From the NCBI RefSeq assembly GCF_002179965.1, contig NZ_NGUQ01000011.1:186001-250000 (forward strand): a DNA stretch of 64,000 nt, written 5' to 3'. This document shows, piece after piece, positions 25,508-35,267 of this stretch; within the stretch, counting starts at the first letter, position 1, and every line of letters begins with the position of its first letter. The notes under the pieces were generated by a model. It saw only the letters and a list, made by a program, of their open reading frames with translations, was not told where the DNA came from and did no database searches. A program made the translations under genes and the position numbers. Origin of the DNA: Pandoraea sp. PE-S2T-3 (GTDB lineage: Bacteria; Pseudomonadota; Gammaproteobacteria; Burkholderiales; Burkholderiaceae).

Positions 25508-26155
25508 GTGACCCAGACGCCATCACTCGCGGACCTGCGCAAAAACTACGCCCTCGGCTCACTTTCCGAGCGCGACGTAGCGCCCAGTCCGATCGACCAA
25601 TTCCAACACTGGTTTGAGCAAGCGCTCAAGGCTCAACTGTCCGAGCCGAATGCGATGACGCTCGCCACGGTCACGCCCGACGGCCGCCCCGACGCACGCA
25701 TTGTGCTCATCAAGGGCGTCGACGAACGCGGCTTCACGTTTTTCACGAATTACGAATCGCGCAAGGGGCAGGAACTGGCCGCGACGCCGTACGGCTGTCT
25801 GCTGTTCCACTGGGTCGAACTCGAGCGTCAGGTGCGCATCGAGGGACGCGTCGAGAAGGTGACCGAAGCAGAAAGCGACGCCTACTATCACTCGCGTCCG
25901 GTCGGTTCACGGCTGGGTGCCTGGGCCTCGGTGCAGAGCGCCGAAGTGGCCGATCGCAGCATCATCGAAGAGCGTGAAGCGGATTTCCGGCGCCAGTTCG
26001 GCGACGCACCGCCGCGTCCACCGCACTGGGGCGGCTATCGCCTCAACCCCGAGAGCATCGAATTCTGGCAGGGCCGCGTGTCGCGCCTGCATGATCGCAT
26101 CAAGTATTTCCGGCTTGCCGATGGGTCGTGGCGCGTGGCGCGCCTTTCACCCTGA
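25508..26155 (+). CDS. pdxH: Pyridoxine/pyridoxamine 5'-phosphate oxidase
   Basis: A 215-residue FMN-dependent oxidase that makes pyridoxal 5'-phosphate from PNP or PMP. Conserved features: [18 protein letters not shown] at the start, [30 protein letters not shown] (in outline), [13 protein letters not shown], then [19 protein letters not shown], and the C-terminal signature [20 protein letters not shown] with [10 protein letters not shown]. The start is a GTG at 25508. Length equals the usual 210-220. A TATACT hexamer at 25461-25466 could be its -10 box. It is followed by cfa, 114 bases later. Confidence 0.95.
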   Translation: MTQTPSLADLRKNYALGSLSERDVAPSPIDQFQHWFEQALKAQLSEPNAMTLATVTPDGRPDARIVLIKGVDERGFTFFTNYESRKGQELAATPYGCLLFHWVELERQVRIEGRVEKVTEAESDAYYHSRPVGSRLGAWASVQSAEVADRSIIEEREADFRRQFGDAPPRPPHWGGYRLNPESIEFWQGRVSRLHDRIKYFRLADGSWRVARLSP

Positions 26156-26269
26156 CCCACGCATCGGCTTGGCCGACGCGGTACGCCTGCCCGCCCGTTT
26201 GACGAGGAGACGTCGCCGCGCCGTGCGGTACGGACTTAAAGTTTTTTTGGTGACACTTGGAGCACATCC

Positions 26270-27490
26270 ATGTTGTGGGAGAAAAAACTCGAAAGCTGGG
26301 TCAGCGGCGTCAAGACTTCCTCCAACCTGCCGATCCGCCTCGCGCTCTGGAACGGGCAGCACTATGATTTTGGTGCGTTCGACAACCCCAGCGTGACGTT
26401 GCGCGTCAATGGCCCTGCGGCCATGACGCGCTTGCTGACCCCAAGCCTCGACAATCTAGGCGAGGCGTATGTGAAGGGCGAGATCGACGTCGAAGGCAAG
26501 CTCTCCGACGTTATCGACATGAGCTACGCGCTCGCCGGCAGCAGCCTTTCGGCGATCGGTCCGCTCGGACGCATCACACGCCACTTCAATCACACGAAAC
26601 AGTCCGACAAGCGCTCGATCGAGTTTCATTACGACGTATCGAACGACTTCTACCAGCTCTGGCTGGACAAGAACATGGTCTATTCGTGTGCCTACTTCGA
26701 ACAGGGCGACGAAGACCTGGATACGGCGCAGGAAAAGAAGATCGATCACATCCTCACGAAGATTCAGGTGCAGCCCGGGCAGACCTTGCTCGATATCGGC
26801 TGCGGGTGGGGAGCGCTGGTGATTCGCGCGGCCAAGAAGTTCGGCGCGAAATGTGTGGGCGTCACGCTCTCGCAAAACCAGTACGATCTGGCGACCGAGC
26901 GGGTCAGGAAAGCGGGGCTTCAGGATCAGATCGAAATCCGCATTCAGGATTACCGCGACGTCGAAGGCCAGTTCGATCGCATCACCAGCGTGGGCATGTT
27001 CGAACACGTGGGCCGCAAGAACCTCACCGACTACTTCGCCAAGATGGCATCGCTGCTCAAGGACGACGGCGTCGCGATGAATCACGGCATCACCTCGACC
27101 GACCCGGACAGTGGCGAAACCGCCATGGGCGGTGGCGAATTCATCGACAAGTACGTGTTCCCGAACGGTGAGCTGCCGCACATCAGCCTTGCGCTGGAGT
27201 CGATGCAGCGCGGCGGGCTCGAAGCGAGCGACGTCGAGAGTCTGCGTCGTCACTATGCGCGCACGCTCACGCTCTGGTCGGAGCGCTTCGAAGCGCATGC
27301 CCCGCGCCTGCGCGAGCTGGCGGGTGAAGAGCGCTTCCGCGTGTGGCGCGTGTATCTCGCGGGTTGCGCGTATGCGTTCGAACACGATCATGTGTCGATT
27401 TATCAGATCGTGTGCCGCAAGGCGGGGCAGCCAGCGAAGGGCCTGCCGTGGTCACGTCGCTATATGTACGAGAACCCGATCGGCGGATGA
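26270..27490 (+). CDS. cfa: Cyclopropane-fatty-acyl-phospholipid synthase
   Basis: A 406-residue SAM-dependent methyltransferase that converts cis double bonds of membrane phospholipid acyl chains to cyclopropanes. The SAM-binding motif LLDIGCGWGALVI is at residues 173-185. Also visible are SIEFHYDVSNDFYQLWLD, MVYSCAYFEQGDEDLDTAQ and the later YVFPNGELPHI. Length is close to the usual 380-400. A GGAG site lies 7-8 bases before the ATG. It probably protects membranes in stationary phase and under acid or solvent stress, in keeping with the many envelope-defence genes around it. Confidence 0.93.
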   Translation: MLWEKKLESWVSGVKTSSNLPIRLALWNGQHYDFGAFDNPSVTLRVNGPAAMTRLLTPSLDNLGEAYVKGEIDVEGKLSDVIDMSYALAGSSLSAIGPLGRITRHFNHTKQSDKRSIEFHYDVSNDFYQLWLDKNMVYSCAYFEQGDEDLDTAQEKKIDHILTKIQVQPGQTLLDIGCGWGALVIRAAKKFGAKCVGVTLSQNQYDLATERVRKAGLQDQIEIRIQDYRDVEGQFDRITSVGMFEHVGRKNLTDYFAKMASLLKDDGVAMNHGITSTDPDSGETAMGGGEFIDKYVFPNGELPHISLALESMQRGGLEASDVESLRRHYARTLTLWSERFEAHAPRLRELAGEERFRVWRVYLAGCAYAFEHDHVSIYQIVCRKAGQPAKGLPWSRRYMYENPIGG

Positions 27491-27620
27491 GCGGCGGACG
27501 AGATTGCCGGGACGACGGCCAACGTGGCGGACGTGGTCTAATCGCGTTGTCCGTCGTCGTCCATAGCGTCGACCGTAGCACCAACCCTCTCGTCATCCAT
27601 CGCGTCATCCGTAGGCATTC

Positions 27621-28817
27621 ATGAGTCAGTTCGATCTGTTTGGGGCACCGCCTGACGATCCTGCGCCGGGCGGGCGCGCCGGGCAGGTCGGTCCTGCCCG
27701 AACCACCCCAACCGCCCCCGAATCTACCGGCCACCGCGCGGGCATGCCCCGTCGCGGCGGTGTAGGGGCGGCGACCGTCTCCTCCGCCTTGCAATCCACG
27801 GGCAACACCCTCCCCGGCAACATTCGGCTGGGGACGTCGTCGTGGTCGTTTCCGGGTTGGAAGGGGATTGTCTGGGATGACGACTACAGCGATACCAAGC
27901 TCTCCCGTCAGGGACTCACTGCGTACGCGAGTCATCCGGTACTGCGCTGCGTCGGCATCGACCGGTCGTTCTACAAGCCGATGACGATCGTCGAGTATCA
28001 GAAGTACGCCGAGCAAGTGCCCGACAGCTTCCGATTTCTGATCAAGGCACCGAGCGTGGTTACCGACGCCGTCGTGCGTGGCGAGCAAGGCGAAGGCCTG
28101 TCGTCGAACCCTTGCTTTCTCGATGCGCGAATTGCGACCGAGCAGTTTGTCACGCCATGTCTGACCGGGCTCGGTGCCAAGGCAGGAGTGCTGGTATTCC
28201 AGATGTCGCCGCTGCCTTCGGAACTTCTGCGTGATATTCCCGCGCTGGTGCAGCGTATTGAAGCGTTTTTCGCGGCGTTGCCACCGCTTCCGGCGCAGTC
28301 GGACGATCCGTCGGGCACACCGGTCCCCGGTCCCTGCTATGCGTTGGAGATTCGCGACGGCGCGCTGTTGACGCCTCGGTTGATGCGCGCGCTGGGACAG
28401 TTGGGCGTGCGTTATTGCATCGGCCTGCACGCGCGTATGCCACACGTGGAGCGGCAGGCGGCCGCATTGGCGATGCTCGATGAAGCCGGCGCCGGACCGC
28501 TGGTGGTGCGCTGGAATCTGAATAGCGGGCATCGCTACGAACAAGCCAAGGCGAAGTACGCGCCGTTCGACAAGATCGTCGATCCCGACCCGACGACACG
28601 CGACGTGCTCGCCGCGCTGGCCACGCACTATGCGCTCGCCGGTCACCCCGTCTATGTGATCGTCAACAACAAGGCCGAGGGCTCGTCGCCGCTATCGTGT
28701 CAGGCCTTGGCCGAGCGAATTGCCGAACTGTCGACGGCGGAGGCCGACAGAGCCGGCACGCCCGACGCCACATCGCCGGACACCGGCGACGCGAATTCAG
28801 AAACGCCGAGGGCCTGA
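27621..28817 (+). CDS. DUF72 domain protein (YecE-like)
   Basis: A 398-residue protein of the DUF72/YecE family, a TIM-barrel-like fold of uncertain function. The family start IRLGTSSWSFPGWKGIVWDD is seen at about residue 69, followed by FRFLIKAPSVVTDA and, near the end, YVIVNNKAEGSSPLSCQALAERI. The first 65 residues are a Pro/Gly/Ala-rich, probably disordered head, and the last 30 are a low-complexity tail. It is convergent with fabV, and a long bulged hairpin covers the junction. Confidence 0.85.
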   Translation: MSQFDLFGAPPDDPAPGGRAGQVGPARTTPTAPESTGHRAGMPRRGGVGAATVSSALQSTGNTLPGNIRLGTSSWSFPGWKGIVWDDDYSDTKLSRQGLTAYASHPVLRCVGIDRSFYKPMTIVEYQKYAEQVPDSFRFLIKAPSVVTDAVVRGEQGEGLSSNPCFLDARIATEQFVTPCLTGLGAKAGVLVFQMSPLPSELLRDIPALVQRIEAFFAALPPLPAQSDDPSGTPVPGPCYALEIRDGALLTPRLMRALGQLGVRYCIGLHARMPHVERQAAALAMLDEAGAGPLVVRWNLNSGHRYEQAKAKYAPFDKIVDPDPTTRDVLAALATHYALAGHPVYVIVNNKAEGSSPLSCQALAERIAELSTAEADRAGTPDATSPDTGDANSETPRA

Positions 28818-28857
28818 CGCCAGCGAATTCAAGCAATTCGCCGGGGTCAGGCCCTCG
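28807..28857. terminator. Long bulged hairpin between convergent DUF72 and fabV genes
   Basis: An outer 12-bp stem (CGAGGGCCTGAC / GTCAGGCCCTCG) encloses an inner 7-bp stem (GCGAATT / AATTCGC) with a 5-base loop. The left arm overlaps the last codons of the DUF72 gene. It can form in RNA from either strand; T-runs are poor. Confidence 0.55.
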
Positions 28858-28889
28858 TCGGACAACGTTGTGACGCTTACCGGGTCAAC

Positions 28890-30083
28890 TTACGCGACCA
28901 GATGCGGAATCTGCACGTCCGGATTCACATCGGCGTCGTAGTCCACACCATCGATCTCGAAGCCGAACAAGCGCAGGAATTCCTGCTTGTAGCCCGCGAA
29001 ATCGGTCAGTTCGTACAGATTGTCGTTGGTCACCTTGTCCCACAGTGCCATCACGGCCGTTTGCACTTCCGGTGACAGTTCCTTCTGATCGGTGCGCACG
29101 CGGCCATCGGCGTCGAGCAACGGCGAGGCGTTGTAAAGGCTGTCCTTGTACAGACCGTAGATCTGCTCGATGCAGCCTTCGTGCGTGCCCTGTTCCTTCA
29201 TCACCTTGAACAGCAGCGACAGGTACAGCGGCATCATCGGAATCGCCGAGCTGGCCTGCGTGACCAGCGCCTTGAGCACGGCGACGCGGGCATCGCCACC
29301 GTTGGCGGCGAGCTTGGCACGGATGTTCAGCACCTTGTCGTCGAGATCGCGCTTGGCAGCACCGATCGAGCCATTCCAGTAGATGTCGTGCGTGATCTTC
29401 TCGCCGAGGTACGTGAATGCCGTGGTCTTGGCGCCCGGGGCGAGCACACCGGCTTCGGCCAGCGCGTCGATCCACATTTGCCAGTCTTCACCGCCCATGA
29501 CGGCCACGGTGTTGTCGATCTCTTCCTGCGACGCGGGTTCGAGCACCGATTCCTTGACCACTTCCTTGTCGGTATCGATACCGCGCAGCGTCACCGATTT
29601 GCCGATGGGCTTGAGCACGGAATTGAAGACCTGCCCCGTTTCCGGGTGGATGCGGCGCGGCGCGGCGAGGCTGTAGACGACCAGATCGACCTGACCGAGA
29701 TCGTTCTTGATCGTCTCGATGGTCTTGGCCTTGATGTCCTTGGAGAAGGCATCGCCGTTGATGCTCTTCGCGTACAACCCCTTCTCGGTGGCGAACTTGT
29801 CGAACGCCGCCGTGTTGTACCAACCCGGGGTTGCCGGCTTCGTCTCGGAGCCGGCGCGCTCGAAGAAAACGCCGAGCGTCGCGGCATCGCAACCGAACGC
29901 GGCGGTGATGCGGGCAGCCAGACCGTAACCGGTAGACGCGCCGAGCACGAGCACCTTCTTGGGGCCGTTGGCGATCGGGCCCTGGGCCTTCACGTACTCT
30001 ATCTGTTGCTTGACGTTGGCTTCGCAGCCAACGGGATGGGTGGTGACGCAGATGAAGCCGCGCACGCGTGGCTTGATGATCAT
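28890..30083 (-). CDS. fabV: Enoyl-[ACP]/trans-2-enoyl-CoA reductase FabV
   Basis: A 397-residue NADH-dependent enoyl reductase of the FabV type, performing the last step of the fatty-acid elongation cycle. The start [20 protein letters not shown], the Rossmann motif [15 protein letters not shown] (residues 45-59) and the catalytic Y-X8-K pair Tyr235/Lys244 in [10 protein letters not shown] are exactly as in characterised FabV proteins. FabV is generally insensitive to triclosan, unlike FabI. I start at the ATG at 30081-30083, with GAGG 5-6 bases ahead. An MFS exporter gene lies 81 bases upstream on the same strand, so exporter and reductase may be cotranscribed. Confidence 0.95.
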   Translation of the reverse strand: MIIKPRVRGFICVTTHPVGCEANVKQQIEYVKAQGPIANGPKKVLVLGASTGYGLAARITAAFGCDAATLGVFFERAGSETKPATPGWYNTAAFDKFATEKGLYAKSINGDAFSKDIKAKTIETIKNDLGQVDLVVYSLAAPRRIHPETGQVFNSVLKPIGKSVTLRGIDTDKEVVKESVLEPASQEEIDNTVAVMGGEDWQMWIDALAEAGVLAPGAKTTAFTYLGEKITHDIYWNGSIGAAKRDLDDKVLNIRAKLAANGGDARVAVLKALVTQASSAIPMMPLYLSLLFKVMKEQGTHEGCIEQIYGLYKDSLYNASPLLDADGRVRTDQKELSPEVQTAVMALWDKVTNDNLYELTDFAGYKQEFLRLFGFEIDGVDYDADVNPDVQIPHLVA

Positions 30084-30164
30084 GGAAACCTCGTTCACAA
30101 AATTCGGTGATGCCGCATACCGGCAAACACCGCGCATTGTAAACGAGGTCGACGCCTTATCGCT

Positions 30165-31739
30165 TTATTCCGGCGCGACGACCACGGACCGGTCGAGCCG
30201 CTTCGGAAACTGGATCTGGCGGATGCGGCGCACCAGCAGTGCGGCAATGATCGCCGCGACACCGGTGAGCAGCACGCCGGCGTGCACGGCATTGACCAGC
30301 GTCTGGCGAGCGGTTTCGACCAGCGGCATGCCGTCGATCCCCATGGCTCGCAGGTCGGTGAGCAGGTCGCCGCGCAGCGCCGGGTCGATCAGAATGCGCG
30401 GATCGAGGGCCCGCGCGACAGCGTGTGACGCCGGGGTGCCGTCATAGGCCGACACCGCACCGGCCACACCGCTCGCGTACCAGTGGTTGACGAGCGTGCC
30501 GACGATGGTCGTGCCGAGCATGCCGCCGACCATGCGTGTCGACTGTAGCAGCGCGGTGGTGATGCCGAAGCGCTCGCGCCCGGCGATCTCCTGCCCGAAC
30601 ACGTTCATGTTGTTCAGGATGAACCCGATGCCGATGCCCGCGAACGCCATCATCAGGGCGAGCACGGCGTGCGAGGTTTCACGATGCGCCAGCCCCACAC
30701 CGGCCGAGGCGACGGCCAGCAGGCAGAAGCCGAGGATCAGCATGTTGGTCGGGCGCGACAGGCGTACCACGATGGGCGTGTTGATGAAGCTGCCCAGCGC
30801 AATGCAAGCGGCGATCGGCGTCGCGATGAGCCCAGCCGTTTGCGGACTCAGGCCAAAGCCGCCTTGCAGCAGCAGCGGGGCGAAGAAGATCAGGGAGTAC
30901 ATCACGAAGCCGATCAGCACGGACAGCGTGAACAGCACCACCAGTTGCGGGTGCCGGAACATGTCGAGCGGCACGATCGGGTGCGTGGCGCGACGCTCGG
31001 TGCGCAACAACACCCAAAAGCCGACGACGACCGCCACGATGAGCAACAGGTTGACGAGCGACGCGCCATGCGCCGGCACGTTCTCGATGAACACCTGAAA
31101 ACCACCCAGCACGACCGCGATCCAGAGCGCACCGCGCCAGTCGACGCGGACATCGCCCTTGTGCACCGACGGGAATTTCGGCAGATATCGCCACACGAAG
31201 TACAGCGCGGCGAGGCCGACCGGCAGGTTGATGAAGAAGGTCGAGCGCCAGCCGAAGTGCTCGGAGAGCAGGCCGCCCAGCGAGGGGCCGGCCGCCGTGC
31301 CGATGCCATACGCCGTGGTGATCACCACCTGCCAGCGCACGCGCGAGCGCGCATCGGGAAAGAGATCGGGCACCGAGGCGAAGGCCGTGCCGACCATCAT
31401 CCCGCCGCCGAGACCCTGTAACGCGCGCGCGAAGATCAGGAACGGCATGTTGGGCGCCAGGCCGCACAGCACCGAGGCCGCCGTAAAGGTGACCACGGAG
31501 GCAATGACGAACTGGCGACGGCCGAAATAATCGCCCAGCCGCCCGAAAACCGGCACGGTCACGACGGACGCAAGCAAATAAATGCTGGCGATCCAGGCGT
31601 AATACTCGAAACCCTTGAGTTCGGCGACGATGGACGGGAGGGCAGTACTGACAACGGTCTGGTCGAGAGCGACCAGCATGTTGACGAGCGCGATGCCAAT
31701 CATGGCCATCAACGCATCGCGAAAAGGCAGGGGGCGCAC
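30165..31739 (-). CDS. MFS drug exporter, DHA2 family
   Basis: A 524-residue 14-TM exporter. Motif D1 in TM1 reads VALDQTVVSTALPSIVAEL, the loop 2-3 motif A is FGRLGDYFGRRQF, and motif C is seen as TAAGPSLGGLLSEHFGWRSTFFINLPVG (in outline). It resembles the multidrug/lincomycin/tetracenomycin type exporters (LmrB, FarB, HsrA-like). It lies upstream of fabV on the same strand. No TetR or MarR gene adjoins it. The upstream 378 bases to the next gene hold no obvious operator. Confidence 0.88.
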   Translation of the reverse strand: MRPLPFRDALMAMIGIALVNMLVALDQTVVSTALPSIVAELKGFEYYAWIASIYLLASVVTVPVFGRLGDYFGRRQFVIASVVTFTAASVLCGLAPNMPFLIFARALQGLGGGMMVGTAFASVPDLFPDARSRVRWQVVITTAYGIGTAAGPSLGGLLSEHFGWRSTFFINLPVGLAALYFVWRYLPKFPSVHKGDVRVDWRGALWIAVVLGGFQVFIENVPAHGASLVNLLLIVAVVVGFWVLLRTERRATHPIVPLDMFRHPQLVVLFTLSVLIGFVMYSLIFFAPLLLQGGFGLSPQTAGLIATPIAACIALGSFINTPIVVRLSRPTNMLILGFCLLAVASAGVGLAHRETSHAVLALMMAFAGIGIGFILNNMNVFGQEIAGRERFGITTALLQSTRMVGGMLGTTIVGTLVNHWYASGVAGAVSAYDGTPASHAVARALDPRILIDPALRGDLLTDLRAMGIDGMPLVETARQTLVNAVHAGVLLTGVAAIIAALLVRRIRQIQFPKRLDRSVVVAPE

Positions 31740-32117
31740 GGCTAACTACCTGAAGACTTCATGAGGGGAAGCGTCATTCTATGCGAAAAATAATGAAGAT
31801 ATGAACGTTTAGTATCGGCGCGGGTTTTCAGTGGAAATCGGCTGGAGATGGGCAGATTTGCTGGATCGAGGTGTTGTCCTAGACCGTTTTCGGAAGTCCC
31901 TTGCACTACCGGCCGGCCCGGGAAGGCACTATCAACACGTCCCGATGATCGTATGCGCCACGCCTTCGGAGGGGCCTCCCCCGATGCCGGTTGTGCGCCC
32001 GACTCGACGCAAATTCGGCAAAGACAAGCCCGTTCGCAACAACCGGCGGACGTCACTTATCGCACCATCGCCCCGGCGCCTCACAGGCGCCATTGTCATT
32101 CCCAAGGAGATACGCCC
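31740..32117. other. Gene-free stretch of 378 bases
   Basis: Between the divergent DHA2 exporter and an orphan gene. The exporter end (31780-31815) is AT-rich and probably carries its promoter. No palindrome or conserved element stands out. A strong AAGGAGAT ribosome-binding site at 32103-32110 serves the next gene. Confidence 0.4.
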
Positions 32118-32477
32118 ATGACGGATCGGCCCTTTCGTGACGACTATCAGCGCTGGCTGGATGCGCAGCCGCCCAATGCACGTTCGATGCAGGCGGCACC
32201 CGGTACTGCCGCGCCCGGCACGGCAACGGTGCGCGAGCCCCCTGCCACTCTGCCATTCGGCGGCTACGTCGTCTGGTTTCACGAGAGCGATACGTATCTC
32301 GATATCCGGTTCGATCACCATCGCTTCGAAATCGTGACGCAACAAGTGCCCGACGCCCGGGAGGCCTTCGTTTTCGAAAGCTTCGACGCCGCCTACGGTC
32401 ACGCGCTGGACGTAGGGGAACACTGCCTGATTCTGTTCGCGGAAGCTGAGGGAATGCCAGTGAATGTGGTGGGATGA
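32118..32477 (+). CDS. Hypothetical protein, 119 residues
   Basis: An unrecognised small soluble protein. The first 45 residues are polar with an Ala/Pro/Thr-rich linker. The rest alternates beta-like segments (YVVWFHESDTYLDIRFDHHRFEIVT in outline, about residues 52-76) with an acidic helix. It is acidic, has no signal peptide and no membrane segment. A strong AAGGAGAT site 7 bases before the ATG argues for real translation. The next orphan gene starts 65 bases on, on the same strand, suggesting a two-gene unit. I cannot name a family. Confidence 0.65.
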   Translation: MTDRPFRDDYQRWLDAQPPNARSMQAAPGTAAPGTATVREPPATLPFGGYVVWFHESDTYLDIRFDHHRFEIVTQQVPDAREAFVFESFDAAYGHALDVGEHCLILFAEAEGMPVNVVG

Positions 32478-32541
32478 GCCTCAATCCCGCCTGCCCCCAG
32501 CCCCGTCTTCATCCATTTCAACTCTCAGGAGATCGCGCTAC

Positions 32542-33393
32542 ATGCCGAGTCTTGCTGTCGCCAATCCCACGCTTTGCCCACCTTCCTACGCCCTCGCTCC
32601 CGCCCTTTCCCTGCCAGGCGAACCCTCCAGCCTCGGCCTGCGTTCGGCCGAACCGCCCCGTGTGGCCGCCGATCTGCGCACAATGGCCAATGCACTACCG
32701 GCACGACCGGCACTATCGGCACTGCCTGCGGGGCCGTCCCTCTCCCTCAGCGCGACCGATCGTTTCCGGCTCGGTGTCATCGAGTGCAAGCCGGTGCCGG
32801 TCGACCGCTACGTTCGAAACGCATTGACGGAATTGTTGACGCCACGAGACGGTTGCCCGAACGCCTGCGTGCCGGACAACGCGCAATTGCGCGAGATGCT
32901 GGCGACGATTCTCACGCTGCATCCGCAAGGGGATGCCACTTCGCTTGAACGCGTCATCGGCCAGATCGGCCTGCTGTCGCTACTGCGCGACGGACCTGAT
33001 TACGCGCCGGGCACCATCAACGCATTACGCTATGACGTGGGCGCGCACGCGGTGGCGAGCGGTTTCTTTTCGGTCAGTGAGGGGGTGCCCAGCGAGGCGG
33101 AACTGCTGGACTTCGGTGCCAGCGAGCTCATGTTTCTCGATACACCCAACGAGTATCGGTACGATGTCGCGAGCGCTCACGCGGCCATCATCGACTTCCA
33201 TTACGGGGCCGCGGGGATGGCTGGGCACGGTGCACGGGAAAACAGGGAGACGAAGATCACGCCGGCGATGATGCAAGTTTCCGATTTCACGCGCCATCTC
33301 GCGACATGCCGGCAACGTCGTGATGCCGAACGACCGGCAACGGCAGATGCGCAGACGATGCCGAGGGCCGGTCTGCGCTGCGCCATACTCTGA
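32542..33393 (+). CDS. Hypothetical protein, 283 residues
   Basis: I do not recognise this protein. The first 75 residues are a Leu/Pro/Ala-rich low-complexity region (PALSALPAGPSLSLSATD). The rest looks globular and mostly helical, with short patterns such as NAQLREMLATILTLHPQGD, LRYDVGAHAVASGFFSVSEG and FLDTPNEYRYDVASAHAAIIDF. It is almost free of lysine and has no signal peptide or membrane segment. I start at the ATG at 32542 because AGGAGA lies 9-10 bases upstream; an earlier in-frame start at 32464 would overlap the preceding gene. The disordered head with a compact body is seen in some secreted effectors, but there is no secretion machinery nearby. Confidence 0.6.
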   Translation: MPSLAVANPTLCPPSYALAPALSLPGEPSSLGLRSAEPPRVAADLRTMANALPARPALSALPAGPSLSLSATDRFRLGVIECKPVPVDRYVRNALTELLTPRDGCPNACVPDNAQLREMLATILTLHPQGDATSLERVIGQIGLLSLLRDGPDYAPGTINALRYDVGAHAVASGFFSVSEGVPSEAELLDFGASELMFLDTPNEYRYDVASAHAAIIDFHYGAAGMAGHGARENRETKITPAMMQVSDFTRHLATCRQRRDAERPATADAQTMPRAGLRCAIL

Positions 33394-33474
33394 GCGCCGC
33401 GAATGCGTAAGCGCGGAACGCGACGCCGCACGTGAGCACGGTATCCGTCTCACGTGCGAGTCCGGCGCTTGCGC

Positions 33475-34044
33475 TCAAGCGGCCTTCAAGCGACGCGAGA
33501 ACTTCTCGCGGAATTTCTTGAGTTTCGGGGCGACGACATACGCGCAGTAGCCCTGATCGGGATGCTGGACGAAGTAGTTCTGGTGATAAGCCTCGGCCGG
33601 CCAGAACGTCTCTTCGGCCACGACCTGCGTGACGATCGGTGCCGGATAGGTCATCTCGGCCATCAACTCGGCAATCAGATGCTCGGCGACTTGTTTCTGC
33701 TTCTCGTCGTGATAGAAGATCGCCGAACGATATTGCGTGCCGACGTCGTTGCCCTGCCGGTTCAGCGTGGTCGGATCGTGAATCGAGAAGAACACGATCA
33801 GCAATTCTTCATAGCTGACGATGTCCGGATCGTAAGTCAGGCGCACCACCTCGGCGTGGCCGGTATCGCCTTCACAAACCTGCTCGTAACTCGGGTTATC
33901 GACCTGACCGCCCTCGTACCCCGAGACGACGCGCTTCACGCCGTCGAGCTGCTGGTAACAAGCCTCGAGACACCAAAAACAACCACCGGCCAAGGTGGCG
34001 ACTTCGGTGTGGGCATCGTTGGGGGAATTCGTCTGCTCTGTCAT
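33475..34044 (-). CDS. msrA: Peptide-methionine (S)-S-oxide reductase
   Basis: A 189-residue MsrA that repairs methionine-S-sulfoxide in proteins. The active-site GGCFWCLEA holds catalytic Cys22. Substrate-site residues lie in VVSGYEGGQVDNPSYEQVCEGDTGHAEVV (in outline), and YRSAIFYHDEKQKQVAE and AEAYHQNYF follow. A later cysteine in DQGYCAYV can resolve the sulfenic acid. I start at the ATG at 34042-34044, with GAGG 6-7 bases upstream; an upstream frame to 34152 adds 36 residues foreign to the family. The terminator hairpin of the hutG operon lies between this gene and hutG. Confidence 0.95.
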   Translation of the reverse strand: MTEQTNSPNDAHTEVATLAGGCFWCLEACYQQLDGVKRVVSGYEGGQVDNPSYEQVCEGDTGHAEVVRLTYDPDIVSYEELLIVFFSIHDPTTLNRQGNDVGTQYRSAIFYHDEKQKQVAEHLIAELMAEMTYPAPIVTQVVAEETFWPAEAYHQNYFVQHPDQGYCAYVVAPKLKKFREKFSRRLKAA

Positions 34045-34131
34045 CGTGACCTCGCTTGTCGACTTCGGACGGCGCGCGACCCGCGAAATCCGGGGAATTT
34101 TGCGGCAGCGCACCAAAAAACGCACCAAACA

Positions 34132-34169
34132 AATAGGGCGGGCGATCACCATCGATCGCCCGCCCTATT
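34132..34169 (-). terminator. Terminator of the hutG operon
   Basis: A perfect 16-bp stem (AATAGGGCGGGCGATC / GATCGCCCGCCCTATT) with a 6-base loop. On the minus strand it is followed by TTTGTTTGG and later TTTTTT. It lies 131 bases after the hutG stop. Confidence 0.75.
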
Positions 34170-34300
34170 GTCGCGCAGAAATTCCGCGATTGGCGCAAAT
34201 AACCCTTCACGCCCATCGCCTCCCGCGCTCAACCGCGCATTCGGTTTTCCGTCCTGCCTTGCTTCGCGCTTTCCGTCCCGCGACGCATTCAGCCCCCGGC

Positions 34301-35248
34301 TCAGCCTTCCAATTGCGTGATCAACGGGTGCAGCAGACGTGCCCCCACACGTGCCGTCAATCCATCGCGGTCGTACGTCGGGTTGTACTCGGCAATATCG
34401 GCCACACGCAGTTTGCCCGAGCGGCGGACCACGCCGATGAGCGTCTCGACAACTTCGAACGCTACGCCGTGCGCCGCCGGTGCCGACACGCCCGGGGCCT
34501 TCTCGCCCGGCAGTACATCCATGTCGATGGTCAGATAGACGTGGCTCACGCGGGCGAGCTTCTTCTCCAGCCGTTCGCACATTTCCGGCAGACGATGCGC
34601 CAGCATTTCCGTATCGAGCCAGAAGTCGACATCCAGCGCCTTCGCACGTTCGAACAGTGCGTCGGTGTTGCTGTAGCGGCTCACGCCCAGACACGCGTAG
34701 TGGAACGGCGCCTGACGCCCGGCTAGCAACTGCGAGATCTGCCAGAACGGCGTGCCCGAGCTGGCCGTCGGTTGCGCACGCAAGTCGAAATGCGCGTCGA
34801 AATTGAGGATCAGGATTGGCTCGTCGCGAAGGCGGTCGCCGAAGTGTTCGGCGACCCCGAGGAACGTACCGTAGGCGATTTCATGACCGCCGCCGAGCAC
34901 CACCGGACGCGCACCAGCGGCCAGCACTTCGGCCACGCGATGGCCGAGGGCGGCTTGCGCCGCTTCAAGCCGGTCGTCGGCGCACACGATGTTGCCGCCG
35001 TCGAACACGGCCGGCGTGCCCTGCACGGGCAGGCTCGCCAACGCCCGGCGCAGCATGTCGGGGCCCGCCACTGCGCCCTGGCGCCCGTGATTGCGGCGCA
35101 CGCCTTCGTCACTGCAAAAACCCAGGACGACAGCGCCGCCCGCGGCCTGCGCCGCATCGTAGTCGCGAAGCACCTGATGCAGACGCAGCGTGTGACCGGC
35201 TTCGCCAGTATCCACACGGCCTTGCCACACCGTTCGATCGATTGTCAT
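34301..35248 (-). CDS. hutG: Formimidoylglutamase (arginase/ureohydrolase family)
   Basis: A 315-residue Mn-dependent ureohydrolase. Metal ligands are visible: GGGHEIAYG (His122), NFDAHFDLR (Asp151, His153, Asp155) and LTIDMDVLPG near residue 240. The N-terminal FCSDEGVRRNHGRQGAVAGPDMLR pattern (in outline) is that of HutG, which hydrolyses N-formimidoyl-L-glutamate to glutamate and formamide in histidine degradation. Arginase and agmatinase differ in this segment. I start at the ATG at 35246-35248, with AAGGCAGG upstream. It is the last gene of an operon with an IclR regulator and a polar amino-acid ABC transporter; no hutU, hutH or hutI is in the window. Confidence 0.85.
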   Translation of the reverse strand: MTIDRTVWQGRVDTGEAGHTLRLHQVLRDYDAAQAAGGAVVLGFCSDEGVRRNHGRQGAVAGPDMLRRALASLPVQGTPAVFDGGNIVCADDRLEAAQAALGHRVAEVLAAGARPVVLGGGHEIAYGTFLGVAEHFGDRLRDEPILILNFDAHFDLRAQPTASSGTPFWQISQLLAGRQAPFHYACLGVSRYSNTDALFERAKALDVDFWLDTEMLAHRLPEMCERLEKKLARVSHVYLTIDMDVLPGEKAPGVSAPAAHGVAFEVVETLIGVVRRSGKLRVADIAEYNPTYDRDGLTARVGARLLHPLITQLEG

Positions 35249-35267
35249 ACGTGTACCTGCCTTGCCC

